Source: Kineococcus gynurae (GTDB taxonomy: Bacteria; Actinomycetota; Actinomycetes; Actinomycetales; Kineococcaceae). Taken from it: a DNA stretch of 64,000 nt. The stretch lies in the NCBI RefSeq assembly GCF_050871315.1, contig NZ_JBJLRE010000011.1; one strand, 5' to 3'. A program made the position numbers and the translations under genes. Positions 25,365 through 33,782 of this stretch are shown here, piece by piece; within the stretch, counting starts at the first letter, position 1; every line of letters begins with the position of its first letter. The notes under the pieces were generated by a model. It did not search any database. It saw only the letters and a program-made list of their open reading frames with translations, and had not been told where the DNA came from.

Positions 25365-25394
25365 CTATCGGCACGAGGGGGGTTCACCCTTTAG
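25365..25394 (-). promoter_or_regulatory. Predicted sigma-28-type promoter of fliM
   Basis: Minus strand: CTAAAG (25394-25389), 16 bases, GCCGATAG (25372-25365). The -10 touches the annotated GTG start, so transcription would begin inside the first codons. Confidence 0.55.
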
Positions 25395-25414
25395 CGCTAG
25401 CCCGAACGGGTTGT

Positions 25415-25450
25415 CCGGCCCGCCCCGACACCCTTGTCGGGACGGGCCGG
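25415..25450. terminator. Terminator of the flbD-motA-motB-fliL unit
   Basis: CCGGCCCGCCCCGACA (25415-25430) and TGTCGGGACGGGCCGG (25435-25450) pair over 16 bases with one mismatch and a four-base loop, 47 bases after fliL on the minus strand. It separates fliL from the fliM promoter. Confidence 0.75.
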
Positions 25451-25496
25451 CCGGTCACGCTCAGCGGGTCGTGCTCAGCGGGTCAGGCGCGCGGGA

Positions 25497-26006
25497 TCAC
25501 TGCATGACGAACTGGGTGAAGTAGATCCCCATGATCGTCTTGGTGTCCTTGGAGTCCTTGACCTCGGGGTCGGCCGGGGTCGTGTAGGCCTCGATGATCT
25601 TCTGCTGCAGCTCGTCCTTGTAGTGCTGGCGGGTCTCGGCGTTGCCCAGCTCGGCCATCGACAGGCCGCTGAACTCCGAGATGGACAGGTCCAGCGCCTT
25701 GGAGCCGTCGGGGGCCTCGGCCTTGCCCTCGCCACCGCCCTCGGCCTCGACGCCCTGCAGGGCGATGCCCAGCTTGAGGTAGTTGCCGTCGGAGAGGTTG
25801 ATGGTGATCGGGTCCAGGGCGGTGACCGCACCGGGCTTGAGCACCTCCTCGGCGGGCTTCTCCTCGGCCGCCGAGGCGGGCTTGACGAGGATGTAGGTTC
25901 CCCCGGCCCCGCCGCCGAGCAGCAGCAGACCGCCCAGGGCGATGATGATCAGCTTCTTCTTGCCGCCGGCCTTGCCCTCAGCCGGAGCCTCTTTGTCCTT
26001 GGCCAT
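25497..26006 (-). CDS. fliL: FliL, flagellar basal-body-associated protein
   Basis: A 169-residue single-pass protein. A Lys/Glu-rich N terminus is followed by the helix LIIIALGGLLLLGGGAGGTYI (residues about 19-39). The periplasmic domain has ALDPITINLSDGNYLKLGIALQG, and the end DTKTIMGIYFTQFVMQ is the common FliL tail. FliL supports stators around the motor, which fits its place directly after motB. The strong hairpin downstream ends the unit. Confidence 0.9.
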   Translation of the reverse strand: MAKDKEAPAEGKAGGKKKLIIIALGGLLLLGGGAGGTYILVKPASAAEEKPAEEVLKPGAVTALDPITINLSDGNYLKLGIALQGVEAEGGGEGKAEAPDGSKALDLSISEFSGLSMAELGNAETRQHYKDELQQKIIEAYTTPADPEVKDSKDTKTIMGIYFTQFVMQ

Positions 26007-26033
26007 GTCAGTCCTTCTCTCGTGGGTGGCCGG

Positions 26034-27080
26034 TCACTGGCCGTCGGTGGAGCCGGTCGGGAGTGCGTTGGTGGTGCCGATGACGACCGGGTCGGGCCCG
26101 GCCACCGAGACCGAACCGCCGGTCTCGACCGCCGCGGTGTCCCCCGCGGCCTCGTCGGCCGGCGTCGCGATCTCCTGCTCCACCGCGCCCGGGGTGTCCT
26201 GGGCGACCTGCGGCAGCAGGGACTTGACCGCGTCGGTGCCGGGGCTGGCCACGATCAGGTCGACCCGGCGGTTGCCGTTGAGCGCGCGGGGGTCGTCGGC
26301 GGGGTACAGCGGGCGGGTGTCGGCGAAACCCTGCGCGGACAGCCGCGCCGGGCTGAAGCCGTCGGCGAGGAAGAGCCGCAGGACGTTGTTGGCCCGCTCC
26401 GAGGAGAGGCTCCAGTTGTCGGCGAAGCGCGAGGTGTCCTTCAGCGGCAGGGAGTTGGTGTGCCCCTGCACCGCGATGTCGTTCGGCAGCTTCGCGAGGA
26501 CCGGGGCGATCGCGTCCAGGACGGCCCGACCGCGCGGCTCCACCCCCGCCGAGGCGTTGGCGAAGAACACGTTGTCCGCGACCAGCCCGACGACCAGGCC
26601 GTCGGAGGTGATCCGGTAGGTGACCTGGTCCTGGCTGCCCGAGGGCGTCAGGGCCGCGTCGATCTGCTGGATGACCCCGCGGTAGTCCTCGACCTGCTCC
26701 TTGGCCGCCTTCAGGTCGGCCTGGGACTGGGCCTTGGCGATGTTGCCCATGATCCGGCGCTCGCTGTCGGCCGCGCTCATGGCCTGCATGGGGTCCCCAC
26801 CGGCCTGCGGGAGCAGGTCGATCGGGTCCTGACCGTTGTCGACGTTGTTGATGCCGTCGTTGCCGGGCATCACCAGGTTCGAGGCGGAGGCCCCGTCGGT
26901 CAGACCCGCCTTGAACTGGGCGAACTTGACCTGGTCGATCTGGCTGAGCGCGAACAGCACGATGAACAGCGCGACCAGCACGGTCAGCATGTCCGCGTAG
27001 GAGACCAACCAGCGTTCGTGGTTGACGTGCTCCTCGTGCTCCTCGTGCTTGCCCCGTCGCTTGTGACCTCCGCCGGACAT
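26034..27080 (-). CDS. motB: MotB, flagellar stator protein
   Basis: A 348-residue stator subunit. After a charged N terminus (KHEEHEEHVNHERW) comes the single membrane helix with the proton-carrying Asp30 in WLVSYADMLTVLVALFIVLF. A plug/linker region follows. The OmpA-like peptidoglycan-binding domain has VQGHTNSLPL, NWSLSSERANNVLRLFLADG and NGNRRVDLIV. A tail of about 70 residues rich in Ala, Thr and Glu extends past this domain. The ATG shares one base with the motA stop (TGATG). Confidence 0.93.
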   Translation of the reverse strand: MSGGGHKRRGKHEEHEEHVNHERWLVSYADMLTVLVALFIVLFALSQIDQVKFAQFKAGLTDGASASNLVMPGNDGINNVDNGQDPIDLLPQAGGDPMQAMSAADSERRIMGNIAKAQSQADLKAAKEQVEDYRGVIQQIDAALTPSGSQDQVTYRITSDGLVVGLVADNVFFANASAGVEPRGRAVLDAIAPVLAKLPNDIAVQGHTNSLPLKDTSRFADNWSLSSERANNVLRLFLADGFSPARLSAQGFADTRPLYPADDPRALNGNRRVDLIVASPGTDAVKSLLPQVAQDTPGAVEQEIATPADEAAGDTAAVETGGSVSVAGPDPVVIGTTNALPTGSTDGQ

Positions 27081-27853
27081 CAGGCCGCCTTCTTGTCGGG
27101 CACGACCGTCCCCGGCGGCAGCAGGCTCTCGAGCTTGCGGGCCACCGAGCGCGGGTTGGAGCCGGCCTGGATGGCGAGGATGCCCTCGACCACCAGCTCC
27201 ATCTGCGCGACCTCGAGGCCGGAGAGCCGCTTGAGCTTGCTCTGCACGGGCAGGAAGAACACGTTGGCGCTGGCCACGCCCCAGAACGTCGCGACGAAGG
27301 CCGCGGCGATCATCGGCCCGAGGGCCGAGGCGTCGGAGAGGTTCGCGAGCACGACGGTGAGCGAGATGACCGTGCCGCAGATGCCGACGGTGGGCGCGTA
27401 GGCGCCCATGTCGCCGAACGCCTTGTCGGCCTGCTTGTCGGCGGCCTTCTTCGCGGTGATCTTGGCGGTGAGGATCTCGTACAGCTCGTCGGGGTCGGTG
27501 CCGTCGATGGCGGTCTGCAGACCCTCGCGCAGGAACACGTCGTCGACGTTCTTGATCGCGTCCTCGAGGGCCAGCAGGCCCTCGCGGCGGGCGCGCTCGG
27601 CCATCTCGACCAGGACGCCGACGATGTCGCCGGCCTTGGGCGGCTTGCCGAGGAAGGCGCGCTTGAGGGAGTTGATGAGGTTGATGCCGTCCTTGAGGAC
27701 GCCACCCATCAGGGTCACGCCCAGGGTGCCGACGAAGACGAGCACGAGCGGACCCGGCAGCAGGATGTCCGAGGGCGAGCCGCCCTCGTGATTCTGCGCC
27801 CACAGGATGGCGGCCGCGGCCATGACGAGGCCGACGATGGTCGCGACGTCCAT
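27080..27853 (-). CDS. motA: MotA, flagellar stator protein
   Basis: A 257-residue membrane protein that forms the proton-driven stator with MotB. It begins MDVATIVGLVMAAAAILWAQ, has four membrane helices, the large cytoplasmic loop with charged residues that touch FliG (EMAERARREGLLALEDAIK) and the Pro-containing segment GAYAPTVGICGTVISLTVVLANL. It is two bases from flbD and is coupled to motB. Confidence 0.94.
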   Translation of the reverse strand: MDVATIVGLVMAAAAILWAQNHEGGSPSDILLPGPLVLVFVGTLGVTLMGGVLKDGINLINSLKRAFLGKPPKAGDIVGVLVEMAERARREGLLALEDAIKNVDDVFLREGLQTAIDGTDPDELYEILTAKITAKKAADKQADKAFGDMGAYAPTVGICGTVISLTVVLANLSDASALGPMIAAAFVATFWGVASANVFFLPVQSKLKRLSGLEVAQMELVVEGILAIQAGSNPRSVARKLESLLPPGTVVPDKKAA

Positions 27854-27855
27854 GG

Positions 27856-28185
27856 TCAGGACCTCCTGCGGTGCAACGGGACGGGGGCGGGCAGCTCGTC
27901 GGCGCCACGCTCGGCGCGGGCGTCGGAGGGGTCATCGGCAGGAGCGGGCACCGAGTGGAGCTCCAGCACGTCGCGGGGACCCTGCTCCTCCAGCGCGTGC
28001 GCGGTGGCGACCACGCGGGCGCGGAAGGCCATGACGCGGTCGACGACGTCGGCGAGGGGTTCGGTGATGACGAACTTGGCGCCGTCGACGAGCGTCACGA
28101 CCGTGTCGGGCGTGGCGTCGACGCGCTGGATCAGGTCGGGGTTCAACGCGAACACCGACCCGTTCAGGCGGGTCACGAGGATCAC
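27856..28185 (-). CDS. flbD: FlbD/SwrD-type small flagellar protein
   Basis: The frame from GTG 28185 gives 109 residues. The first 65 (VILVTRLNGSVFALNPDLIQ, then RVDATPDTVVTLVDGAKFVI) are the small FlbD domain; the Bacillus relative SwrD is needed for full motor torque. The remaining 45 residues are a charged tail that most FlbD proteins lack. AAGGACGGA upstream suits this start better than longer frames. It heads the motA-motB-fliL unit and has a sigma-28-like promoter 57 bases upstream. Confidence 0.85.
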   Translation of the reverse strand: MILVTRLNGSVFALNPDLIQRVDATPDTVVTLVDGAKFVITEPLADVVDRVMAFRARVVATAHALEEQGPRDVLELHSVPAPADDPSDARAERGADELPAPVPLHRRRS

Positions 28186-28242
28186 TGGGGTCCGTCCTTG
28201 GAGGTGGAGGCGGGTGGCCCGTCCGTGGGCCGTTCTGACTGT

Positions 28243-28271
28243 CCATCGGCCCCCGGGGGGACGATCTGAAG
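28243..28271 (-). promoter_or_regulatory. Predicted sigma-28-type promoter of flbD-motAB-fliL
   Basis: Minus strand: CTTCAG (28271-28266), 15 bases, GCCGATGG (28250-28243), 57 bases before flbD and after the flgE terminator. Confidence 0.6.
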
Positions 28272-28348
28272 ACGGGGTGCGCGCAGACGGGTGAATCTGC
28301 TCCACCGTCCGGTCACGCTGCGCTACAACGCATCCGGACCGGACAGCA

Positions 28349-28385
28349 GGACGCCTCCCCACCCGCTCGGGGTGGGGAGGCGTCC
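28349..28385. terminator. Terminator of flgE
   Basis: GGACGCCTCCCCACCC (28349-28364) and GGGTGGGGAGGCGTCC (28370-28385) form a perfect 16-bp stem with a five-base loop, 29 bases past the flgE stop on the minus strand. Confidence 0.85.
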
Positions 28386-28414
28386 GTGGGTCCGGCCCGG
28401 TGGGCCTCAGCTCA

Positions 28415-29689
28415 TCAGCGCTTGAGGTTGACGACGTCCTGGAGGATCTCGTCGGAGGCGGTGATGATGCGGGAGTTCGCCTGGAACCCGCGCTGGGCGA
28501 GGATCAGGTTGGTGAACTCGTTGGAGAGGTCCACGTTGGACATCTCCAGCTGCCCGCCCAGGAGCTTCCCGCGCCCGCCGGCGTTGGCGACGCCGACCTG
28601 GGCCGCACCGGAGTTGGTGGTCACGGTGAACATGGAGTTCCCGGACTTCTCGAGCCCGGCGGGGTTGTTGAAGGTCGCGATCGCGACCTGCCCGAGGGTG
28701 GACTTCATGCCGTTGGTGAACGCACCGGTGAGGGTGCCGTCCGGGTTCAGGGTGAAGGAAGTGAGCGTGCCGACCGGGGCACCGTTGGCGCCCTGGGTGA
28801 TCTCGCTCTTGCCGCCCTTGATGCCGGCGCCTCCGGGGCTGTCGAACCCGGTGAGGGTCGAGAGGTCCACGACCACGTCCACGCCGTTGACCTTGACCGT
28901 CGCCGAGGCGTCGGAGCCGGTGTCGGGCTTGCCGGCCGCGCTGAAGACGAGGTTGGCCGTGGCGTCCGCCGCGTCGGCGGTGCTCTGCCCCGGGTAGGTG
29001 AAGGCCACCGACCACTTGGTCGCGTCCGTCGAGTCCTGGGTGAAGGTGCCGGTGACCAGGTGCGCGGTGCCGAGGGCGTCGTAGGCGGTGAAGGCGGTGG
29101 TCGCGACGCCGTCGTTGCTGGCGGTGGTCGCGGGCGGGACGATGCTGCTGGAGGGGTCCAGGTTCCCGCCGATGGTGGCCTTGTCGGTGGGGGTCGAGGG
29201 CAGGATCTTGCCGACCGGGACGTTCAGGCGACCGGTGGGCTGGTTGGCATTGACGGTGCCGTCGACGCCCGAGGCGGTCCAGCCCTGCACGTAGGAGCCG
29301 TCGGGGGTGATGAGGTTGCCGTCGGTGTCCAGCGAGAACGACCCGGCCCGGGTGTAGAACGAGGCCTCGCCCTGCTTGACGACGAAGAACCCGTCGCCCT
29401 GGATCATCATGTCCGTGGCCTTGCCCGTGGTCTGGGCCGAGCCCTGGGTGAAGTTGTTGGTGACGGCGTTGACCCGCACCCCGAGGCCGACCTGCGCCGG
29501 GTTCGTCCCCCCGACCCCGTTCTGCGGGGCCGCGGCGGAGGTCGTGAGCTGGCTCAGCGTGTCACCGAAGATGACGCTGGAGCTCTTGTACCCGGTGGTG
29601 TTGACGTTGGCGATGTTGTTGCCGACGACGTCCATCATCGTCTGGTGGGAGCGGAGACCGCTGACACCGGAGAACATGGAACGGAGCAT
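28415..29689 (-). CDS. flgE: FlgE, flagellar hook protein
   Basis: A 424-residue hook subunit. The N-terminal rod-type signature is MLRSMFSGVSGLRSHQTMMD with NNIANVNTTGYK. The central part has GDGFFVVKQGEASFYTRAGS and a Thr/Asp-rich variable domain. The C-terminal coil EMSNVDLSNEFTNLILAQRG is typical of FlgE/FlgG proteins. Length and the neighbouring flgD point to hook rather than distal rod. It is the last gene before a strong terminator. Confidence 0.93.
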   Translation of the reverse strand: MLRSMFSGVSGLRSHQTMMDVVGNNIANVNTTGYKSSSVIFGDTLSQLTTSAAAPQNGVGGTNPAQVGLGVRVNAVTNNFTQGSAQTTGKATDMMIQGDGFFVVKQGEASFYTRAGSFSLDTDGNLITPDGSYVQGWTASGVDGTVNANQPTGRLNVPVGKILPSTPTDKATIGGNLDPSSSIVPPATTASNDGVATTAFTAYDALGTAHLVTGTFTQDSTDATKWSVAFTYPGQSTADAADATANLVFSAAGKPDTGSDASATVKVNGVDVVVDLSTLTGFDSPGGAGIKGGKSEITQGANGAPVGTLTSFTLNPDGTLTGAFTNGMKSTLGQVAIATFNNPAGLEKSGNSMFTVTTNSGAAQVGVANAGGRGKLLGGQLEMSNVDLSNEFTNLILAQRGFQANSRIITASDEILQDVVNLKR

Positions 29690-29785
29690 GTCGTTGCCTT
29701 TCGGACGGCCGGAGGGGGCGAGTTCGTCGTGTCCGCGCGGGGCGGAGCGGGTTCGGGTGGGTTCGGGAGAAGGCTGCGGTGCGGG

Positions 29786-30382
29786 TCAGGCGGTGTCGGT
29801 GGACCCGGTGGGGGCCGTCGCGGTGCTGCCGGCGCCGCTGGGCGGGGTCGTGGCCGCTGCGGCAGCGGCGGCGGCGGCAGCCGCGGCGGGGGTCTCGATC
29901 CCGCTGACCTTGCTCAGCACGACGTCGGTGCCGTTGACCTTGAGGACGGGCTCGCCGTTGGTGCCGCCGATCGAGGCGGCGGTGAAGCTGGCCGAGCTGA
30001 CGACCCCGGTGGTGGGGTTGCCGTCGGGCCCGGTGTAGGTGACCGTCTGCCCGACCAGGGTGCTGGCCTGCAGCCGGAGCTGGGAGGTGAGGAGCTGGGT
30101 GTTGTTCTTGTTCATCTCCTCCATCGACTCCAGGGCCGAGAACTGCGCGGTCTGGGCGATGAACTCGGAGGACTCCACGGGCTTGGAGGGGTCCTGGTAG
30201 CGCAGCTGGGCGACGAGCAGCTTCATGAAGGTGTCCTTGTTGGCGGCCGTGTCGCCGGACGCCTTGGTGGCGCTGCTGTCGCTGGCGTTGCCGGACTTCG
30301 CCAAGGCGCCCGCGGTGGCCACGTTGGACGCGGTCAGCAGGGCGTTGTAGGCCGAGCTCCCGCTCGCCGCATCGACTGTCAT
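29786..30382 (-). CDS. flgD: FlgD, hook-capping protein
   Basis: A 198-residue hook scaffold. NKDTFMKLLVAQLRYQDPSK near residue 55 and SSEFIAQTAQFSALESMEEM are the family's N-terminal motif. The rest is a short beta domain (LVGQTVTYTGPDGNPTTGVV) and an Ala-rich tail. The ATG has AGGAG four bases upstream. The hook-cap role is known from FlgD; it precedes flgE in this unit. Confidence 0.9.
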   Translation of the reverse strand: MTVDAASGSSAYNALLTASNVATAGALAKSGNASDSSATKASGDTAANKDTFMKLLVAQLRYQDPSKPVESSEFIAQTAQFSALESMEEMNKNNTQLLTSQLRLQASTLVGQTVTYTGPDGNPTTGVVSSASFTAASIGGTNGEPVLKVNGTDVVLSKVSGIETPAAAAAAAAAAAATTPPSGAGSTATAPTGSTDTA

Positions 30383-30389
30383 GGACTCC

Positions 30390-30418
30390 TCTTCGGTCGA
30401 ACGGGACCGAACCTGTAG
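30390..30418 (-). promoter_or_regulatory. Possible sigma-28-type promoter before flgD
   Basis: Minus strand: CTACAG (30418-30413), 15 bases, ACCGAAGA (30397-30390). The -10 is 7 bases before the flgD ATG, so the transcript would be nearly leaderless and would lose the AGGAG site. It follows a hairpin behind fliK, which would make it necessary if that hairpin works. Confidence 0.35.
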
Positions 30419-30470
30419 CCCGTTCGGGGCTTTCTCAGGTTCGGGGCTCAGGTTCACGGGTGAGTCCCAG

Positions 30471-30503
30471 GTCCCGGGCGGCCCGTCGAGGGCCGTCCGG
30501 GAC
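30471..30503 (-). terminator. Hairpin 3' of fliK
   Basis: Two 14-base arms (30471-30484 and 30490-30503) pair throughout apart from one G-T position, with loop GTCGA. It lies 12 bases beyond the fliK stop on the minus strand. Confidence 0.5.
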
Positions 30504-30514
30504 GCTGCGGGAGC

Positions 30515-32293
30515 TCAGGCGCGCAGGTCGATCCGGCCGGCGGCGGCCGCCGAGGCGGCCCGTTGCCGGGCGCGACCCTCACCGACGGCGTCGAAGAACC
30601 CCGACCGCGGGGTCGGCGGCCCGTCGCCGCGGTCACCACCGGGGCGGCCCTCGCCCCCGCGCCTGGACTCCCCGCCGAACAGGCCGGCCCGCTGCTCGGC
30701 GAGGCGCGGCTCGCCCTGGCCCGCGGTGGTGTCGGCGGTGACGGCGACGGTGGTGCTGCTGAAGGCGCTGTCGCTCAGCTCCCGCTGCAGGTCGCCGACG
30801 GCGTTGCGCAGCGCGTGCCGCGCGGACTCCGAGGCGCCGCCGAGCTGGACGTGCAGGGCCCCGTCGGTGATCTCCGCCGTGACGGTCACCGGGCCGAGGC
30901 CGAGCGGATTGACCTCGACCTGCATCCGGTGGGTCGCGTCCAGGTCGGCGGGCAGGGCCCCGAGGTGCCCGGCGATGCCCTGGGCGAAGGCCAGCGGGTT
31001 GGTGAGCGGCAGGGGGGCGGGCGCGGTCGAGGTGACCGGGACCGACGGCCCGGTGACCGGGGCGGCGGGCGTGCCCGGCACCGGGATCGGCGTCGGCACC
31101 GGGGTCGCACCGGTCGCGGCGGTACCCGTCGCGGCGTCGGCCGGGACGGCCGCGAGGGTGGTGGCACCCGTCCCGGGCAGACCGGTGGTCCCCGCGGCGG
31201 GTGCGGCTGGGGTCGTGACCGGCCCGGCGACCGGGCCGGGCGCGGGCCGCCCACCGGGTCCACCCCCGGAACGGTCGTCGGACCCGCCCGGGGCGGAACC
31301 GGACTCCCCGCCCGGGGCACCCGGGCCCGCGGTGCCGACGCCGTCGGCGGTCGGGCCGTCGGTCGGGCCCGCGGTCGGTGCCGGAGCGGTGCCGGTGGTG
31401 GGGGTGGGCGTCGTGACGGCGGTCTGCAGCTCGACCGCCGTCGGGGCGGTGGAGGCCCGCCCGCCCGAGGACGCACCGAGGACGACCGCCCCCGCGGGCA
31501 GGGCCGGAGCGGCCGGACCGGTGTCGTCGGCGGTCGCGGTGGCGGCAGCCGGACCGAAGGTGCCCGGTCCCGCGCCGGGCGAAGGGGTGCCCGGGGTGGC
31601 GGCGGGACCGGCGGCGGGGGCGCCCGTCGCGACCGGGGTCGCGGTGGGGTTCGCGGTCGCGTTCGACACGGTGGTGACCGGCAGAGCCGGGACGGTTGCC
31701 GGGGTGGACGCCGGGGTGGACGCCGGGGTGGACACCGCGGCCGGGTCCGTCGGGGTGGGTGCCGTACCGGTCGCGTTCGCGGCAGGCGCGTTCGCGGCAG
31801 GCGCGTTCACGGCGGGCACGAGCAGCGCCACGGGCAGCAGGGTCACGGGGACCACCGGGGTCCCGGGGGTCTCTGCGTCGCCGTCCTCGGTGCGGCGCTC
31901 CTGCGAATCCCGGACGTCGGACGTCGCGGTCGGGCTCCCCACGGCCCGCTCCCCCGCCTCGCGTCCCCGGGCCGGGCCGCGCAGCTCGGCGCGCTCGACC
32001 GCGCGGCGGTCCGGACGGACGGTGCCGCGGGACTCCTCGCGGTCCGCCGGGCGCGAGCCGGCGCGGGACTCGCTACGGGACTCGCTACGAGACTCGTTGC
32101 GGCGCAACGCCTCGAGGTCGTGGTTGCGTCCGCGCTCCGCGCGGCGCTCACCCCCGCGGTCGAGCTCGGCGCCGGCCCGGTCGAGGCTGCGCGCGAAGTC
32201 GTCGCCGGTGCCCGGCAGGCCGCCGTCGCGACGGGCGGGCGTCGCCGGCGCGGCGGGACGGACGGCGATCAGCGCGGTGGTCGGCGTGCTCAC
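30515..32293 (-). CDS. fliK: FliK, hook-length control protein
   Basis: A 592-residue secreted ruler protein. Its first 150 residues are charged and Arg-rich (repeats of ESRSESRSESRAGS type). A long Pro/Ala/Thr/Gly-rich disordered stretch follows. The C-terminal hook-length domain is clear: HRMQVEVNPLGLGPVTVTAE and LQRELSDSAFSSTTVAVTAD. This domain touches FlhB to switch export. The GTG start overlaps the stop of the peptidoglycan hydrolase gene (GTGA). The frame stays open upstream, but that part only shadows the hydrolase. Confidence 0.88.
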   Translation of the reverse strand: MSTPTTALIAVRPAAPATPARRDGGLPGTGDDFARSLDRAGAELDRGGERRAERGRNHDLEALRRNESRSESRSESRAGSRPADREESRGTVRPDRRAVERAELRGPARGREAGERAVGSPTATSDVRDSQERRTEDGDAETPGTPVVPVTLLPVALLVPAVNAPAANAPAANATGTAPTPTDPAAVSTPASTPASTPATVPALPVTTVSNATANPTATPVATGAPAAGPAATPGTPSPGAGPGTFGPAAATATADDTGPAAPALPAGAVVLGASSGGRASTAPTAVELQTAVTTPTPTTGTAPAPTAGPTDGPTADGVGTAGPGAPGGESGSAPGGSDDRSGGGPGGRPAPGPVAGPVTTPAAPAAGTTGLPGTGATTLAAVPADAATGTAATGATPVPTPIPVPGTPAAPVTGPSVPVTSTAPAPLPLTNPLAFAQGIAGHLGALPADLDATHRMQVEVNPLGLGPVTVTAEITDGALHVQLGGASESARHALRNAVGDLQRELSDSAFSSTTVAVTADTTAGQGEPRLAEQRAGLFGGESRRGGEGRPGGDRGDGPPTPRSGFFDAVGEGRARQRAASAAAAGRIDLRA

Positions 32294-33339
32294 GCGGCGG
32301 CTCCCAGGGTGGCGGTGATCTTGCGGACGTAGTTCTGGGTCTCCTTGAACGGCGGCACCCCGCCGTACTTGGCGACGTTGCCCGCCCCGGCGTTGTAGGC
32401 GGCCAGGGCCAGGTCCACCGACCCGAAGCGGTCGAGGTGGGAGCGCAGGAGGCGACCGGCCCCGTCGATGGCCTGCATCGGGTCCATCGGGTCGATCCCC
32501 ATGCCCCTGGCGGTGGCGGGCATGAACTGCATGAGCCCCCGCGCCCCGGCCGGGGACACCGCCTTCGGGTCGTACCCGGACTCCTGCTTGGCCACGGCCG
32601 AGAGGAGTCCGGCGGGCAGGCCGTACTTCTGCTCGGCGGTCGAGAACGCGGAGTCGTAGGGGGCCGAGCGGCTGGTGGACAGCGCGGGCGGGCGCACGTA
32701 GTCGGTGCTGCTGGCGGTCGCGGCCCCGGTGCCGAGGACGGCGGCCGTCGCGAGGGCCGCACCGGCGGCCGTGGTGGCCGCCGTCGTGCCGAGCCGACGG
32801 ATGGTCATCGGGGTTTCCCAGACCTTGGAGATCTTCACGACGTCGCCTGTCTTCGGAGCGTGCAGCATCTGGCCGTTGCCGACGTAGATGCCGATGTGGT
32901 GGCCGTTCTCGAGGACGACGAGGTCGCCGGGTTTCGCCTGGGCGAGGCTCGGCACCGCCGTGCCGACGGTGGCCTGCTGCGCCGCCGTCCGCGGCAGGTT
33001 TACCCCGATGTCCTTGCCCGCCAGCTGGATCAGGCCCGAGCAGTCGAGGCCGGAGGGGGTCGTGCCGCCCCAGCGGTAGGGCACGCCCAGGTACTTCTTG
33101 GCGGCCGAGAGCAGGGCCTCCCCCGTCCCGGCGGAGCCGAACCCCGCGTTCACCGCCCGGGTGGTGCGGGAGACGTTGGCGTCGGAGAGCGCCGAGGCGA
33201 ACGCCGTGCCCGACCCCGAGGCCGAGGGGGTGCCGGCGTTCAGGACGGGCAGCCCCGCGCGGGCGGTGCCCGGGTCGAGCGAGGCGATGCGCGAGCGGAT
33301 CTCCGCGATGCGCGACTGGATCTCGGCGACCGGGCTCAT
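32290..33339 (-). CDS. NlpC/P60 endopeptidase fused to SLT lytic transglycosylase
   Basis: A 349-residue peptidoglycan hydrolase with two catalytic domains. Residues about 70-180 are NlpC/P60: Cys100 in GLDCSGLIQLAG, His148 in GHHIGIYVGNG, His160 in MLHAPKTG. Residues about 226-345 are a soluble lytic transglycosylase domain: catalytic Glu253 in AVAKQESGYDP, then GARGLMQFMPATARGMG and AYNAGAGNVAKYGG. A hydrophobic Ala/Thr segment (186-210) lies between. Placed between fliJ and fliK, it probably opens the wall for the rod, as FlgJ does elsewhere. No N-terminal signal peptide is visible, so export may use the flagellar route. Confidence 0.85.
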   Translation of the reverse strand: MSPVAEIQSRIAEIRSRIASLDPGTARAGLPVLNAGTPSASGSGTAFASALSDANVSRTTRAVNAGFGSAGTGEALLSAAKKYLGVPYRWGGTTPSGLDCSGLIQLAGKDIGVNLPRTAAQQATVGTAVPSLAQAKPGDLVVLENGHHIGIYVGNGQMLHAPKTGDVVKISKVWETPMTIRRLGTTAATTAAGAALATAAVLGTGAATASSTDYVRPPALSTSRSAPYDSAFSTAEQKYGLPAGLLSAVAKQESGYDPKAVSPAGARGLMQFMPATARGMGIDPMDPMQAIDGAGRLLRSHLDRFGSVDLALAAYNAGAGNVAKYGGVPPFKETQNYVRKITATLGAAA

Positions 33340-33782
33340 CGACCGCCCTCCAGCTCGGCCCGACGACGGGCACGGGCGGCGAACTCGGCGACGGTGCGGT
33401 CGTCGAGGGCCTTCTGGTCGGCGGCGGCGGCGGCCTGCTCCTGGGCCAGCTCGTGCCGTTCGACGATGCGCTCCAGACCGCGTTCGGCGCGGCGGGCGCG
33501 CAGCCAGGCGGCCTGCTTCTCGTCCACGCCGGCCTCGGCCCGCAGGGTCAGCGCGCGGGCGTTGTCGAGGTCGACGACGAGGGCGGAGCGCCGGGCGACC
33601 CCGGCCGTCCAGGCCGCCATGGTCTCGTCGGAGAGGTGGGTCTCCCCCAGTTCGTGGCGGACCCGGGCGGCGCGCTGCCGTTCCCGGCGCAGCACGGCGT
33701 TGGCCGCGGCCAGCTCCCCCTTGGCCTGCTCCTGCTGCACCTTGCGCAGCTTCAGCAGGGCGAGGATCGCGCGGGCGCTCAT
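33336..33782 (-). CDS. fliJ: FliJ, flagellar export coiled-coil protein
   Basis: A 148-residue protein made almost wholly of charged helices with Ala/Arg/Glu-rich heptads (KLRKVQQEQAKGELAAANAV, then LERIVERHELAQEQAAAAAD). This is the coiled-coil stalk that sits in the FliI hexamer and links it to FlhA. Sequence conservation in FliJ is low; the position directly after fliI with an ATGA overlap and the length make the call. Confidence 0.8.
   Translation of the reverse strand: MSARAILALLKLRKVQQEQAKGELAAANAVLRRERQRAARVRHELGETHLSDETMAAWTAGVARRSALVVDLDNARALTLRAEAGVDEKQAAWLRARRAERGLERIVERHELAQEQAAAAADQKALDDRTVAEFAARARRRAELEGGR

Noticed and set aside
30515..33373. Single 950-codon frame joining fliK with the upstream hydrolase region
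   Set aside because: The part beyond 32293 only shadows the NlpC/P60-SLT gene, which has complete catalytic motifs in its own frame; fliK starts at the GTGA overlap.
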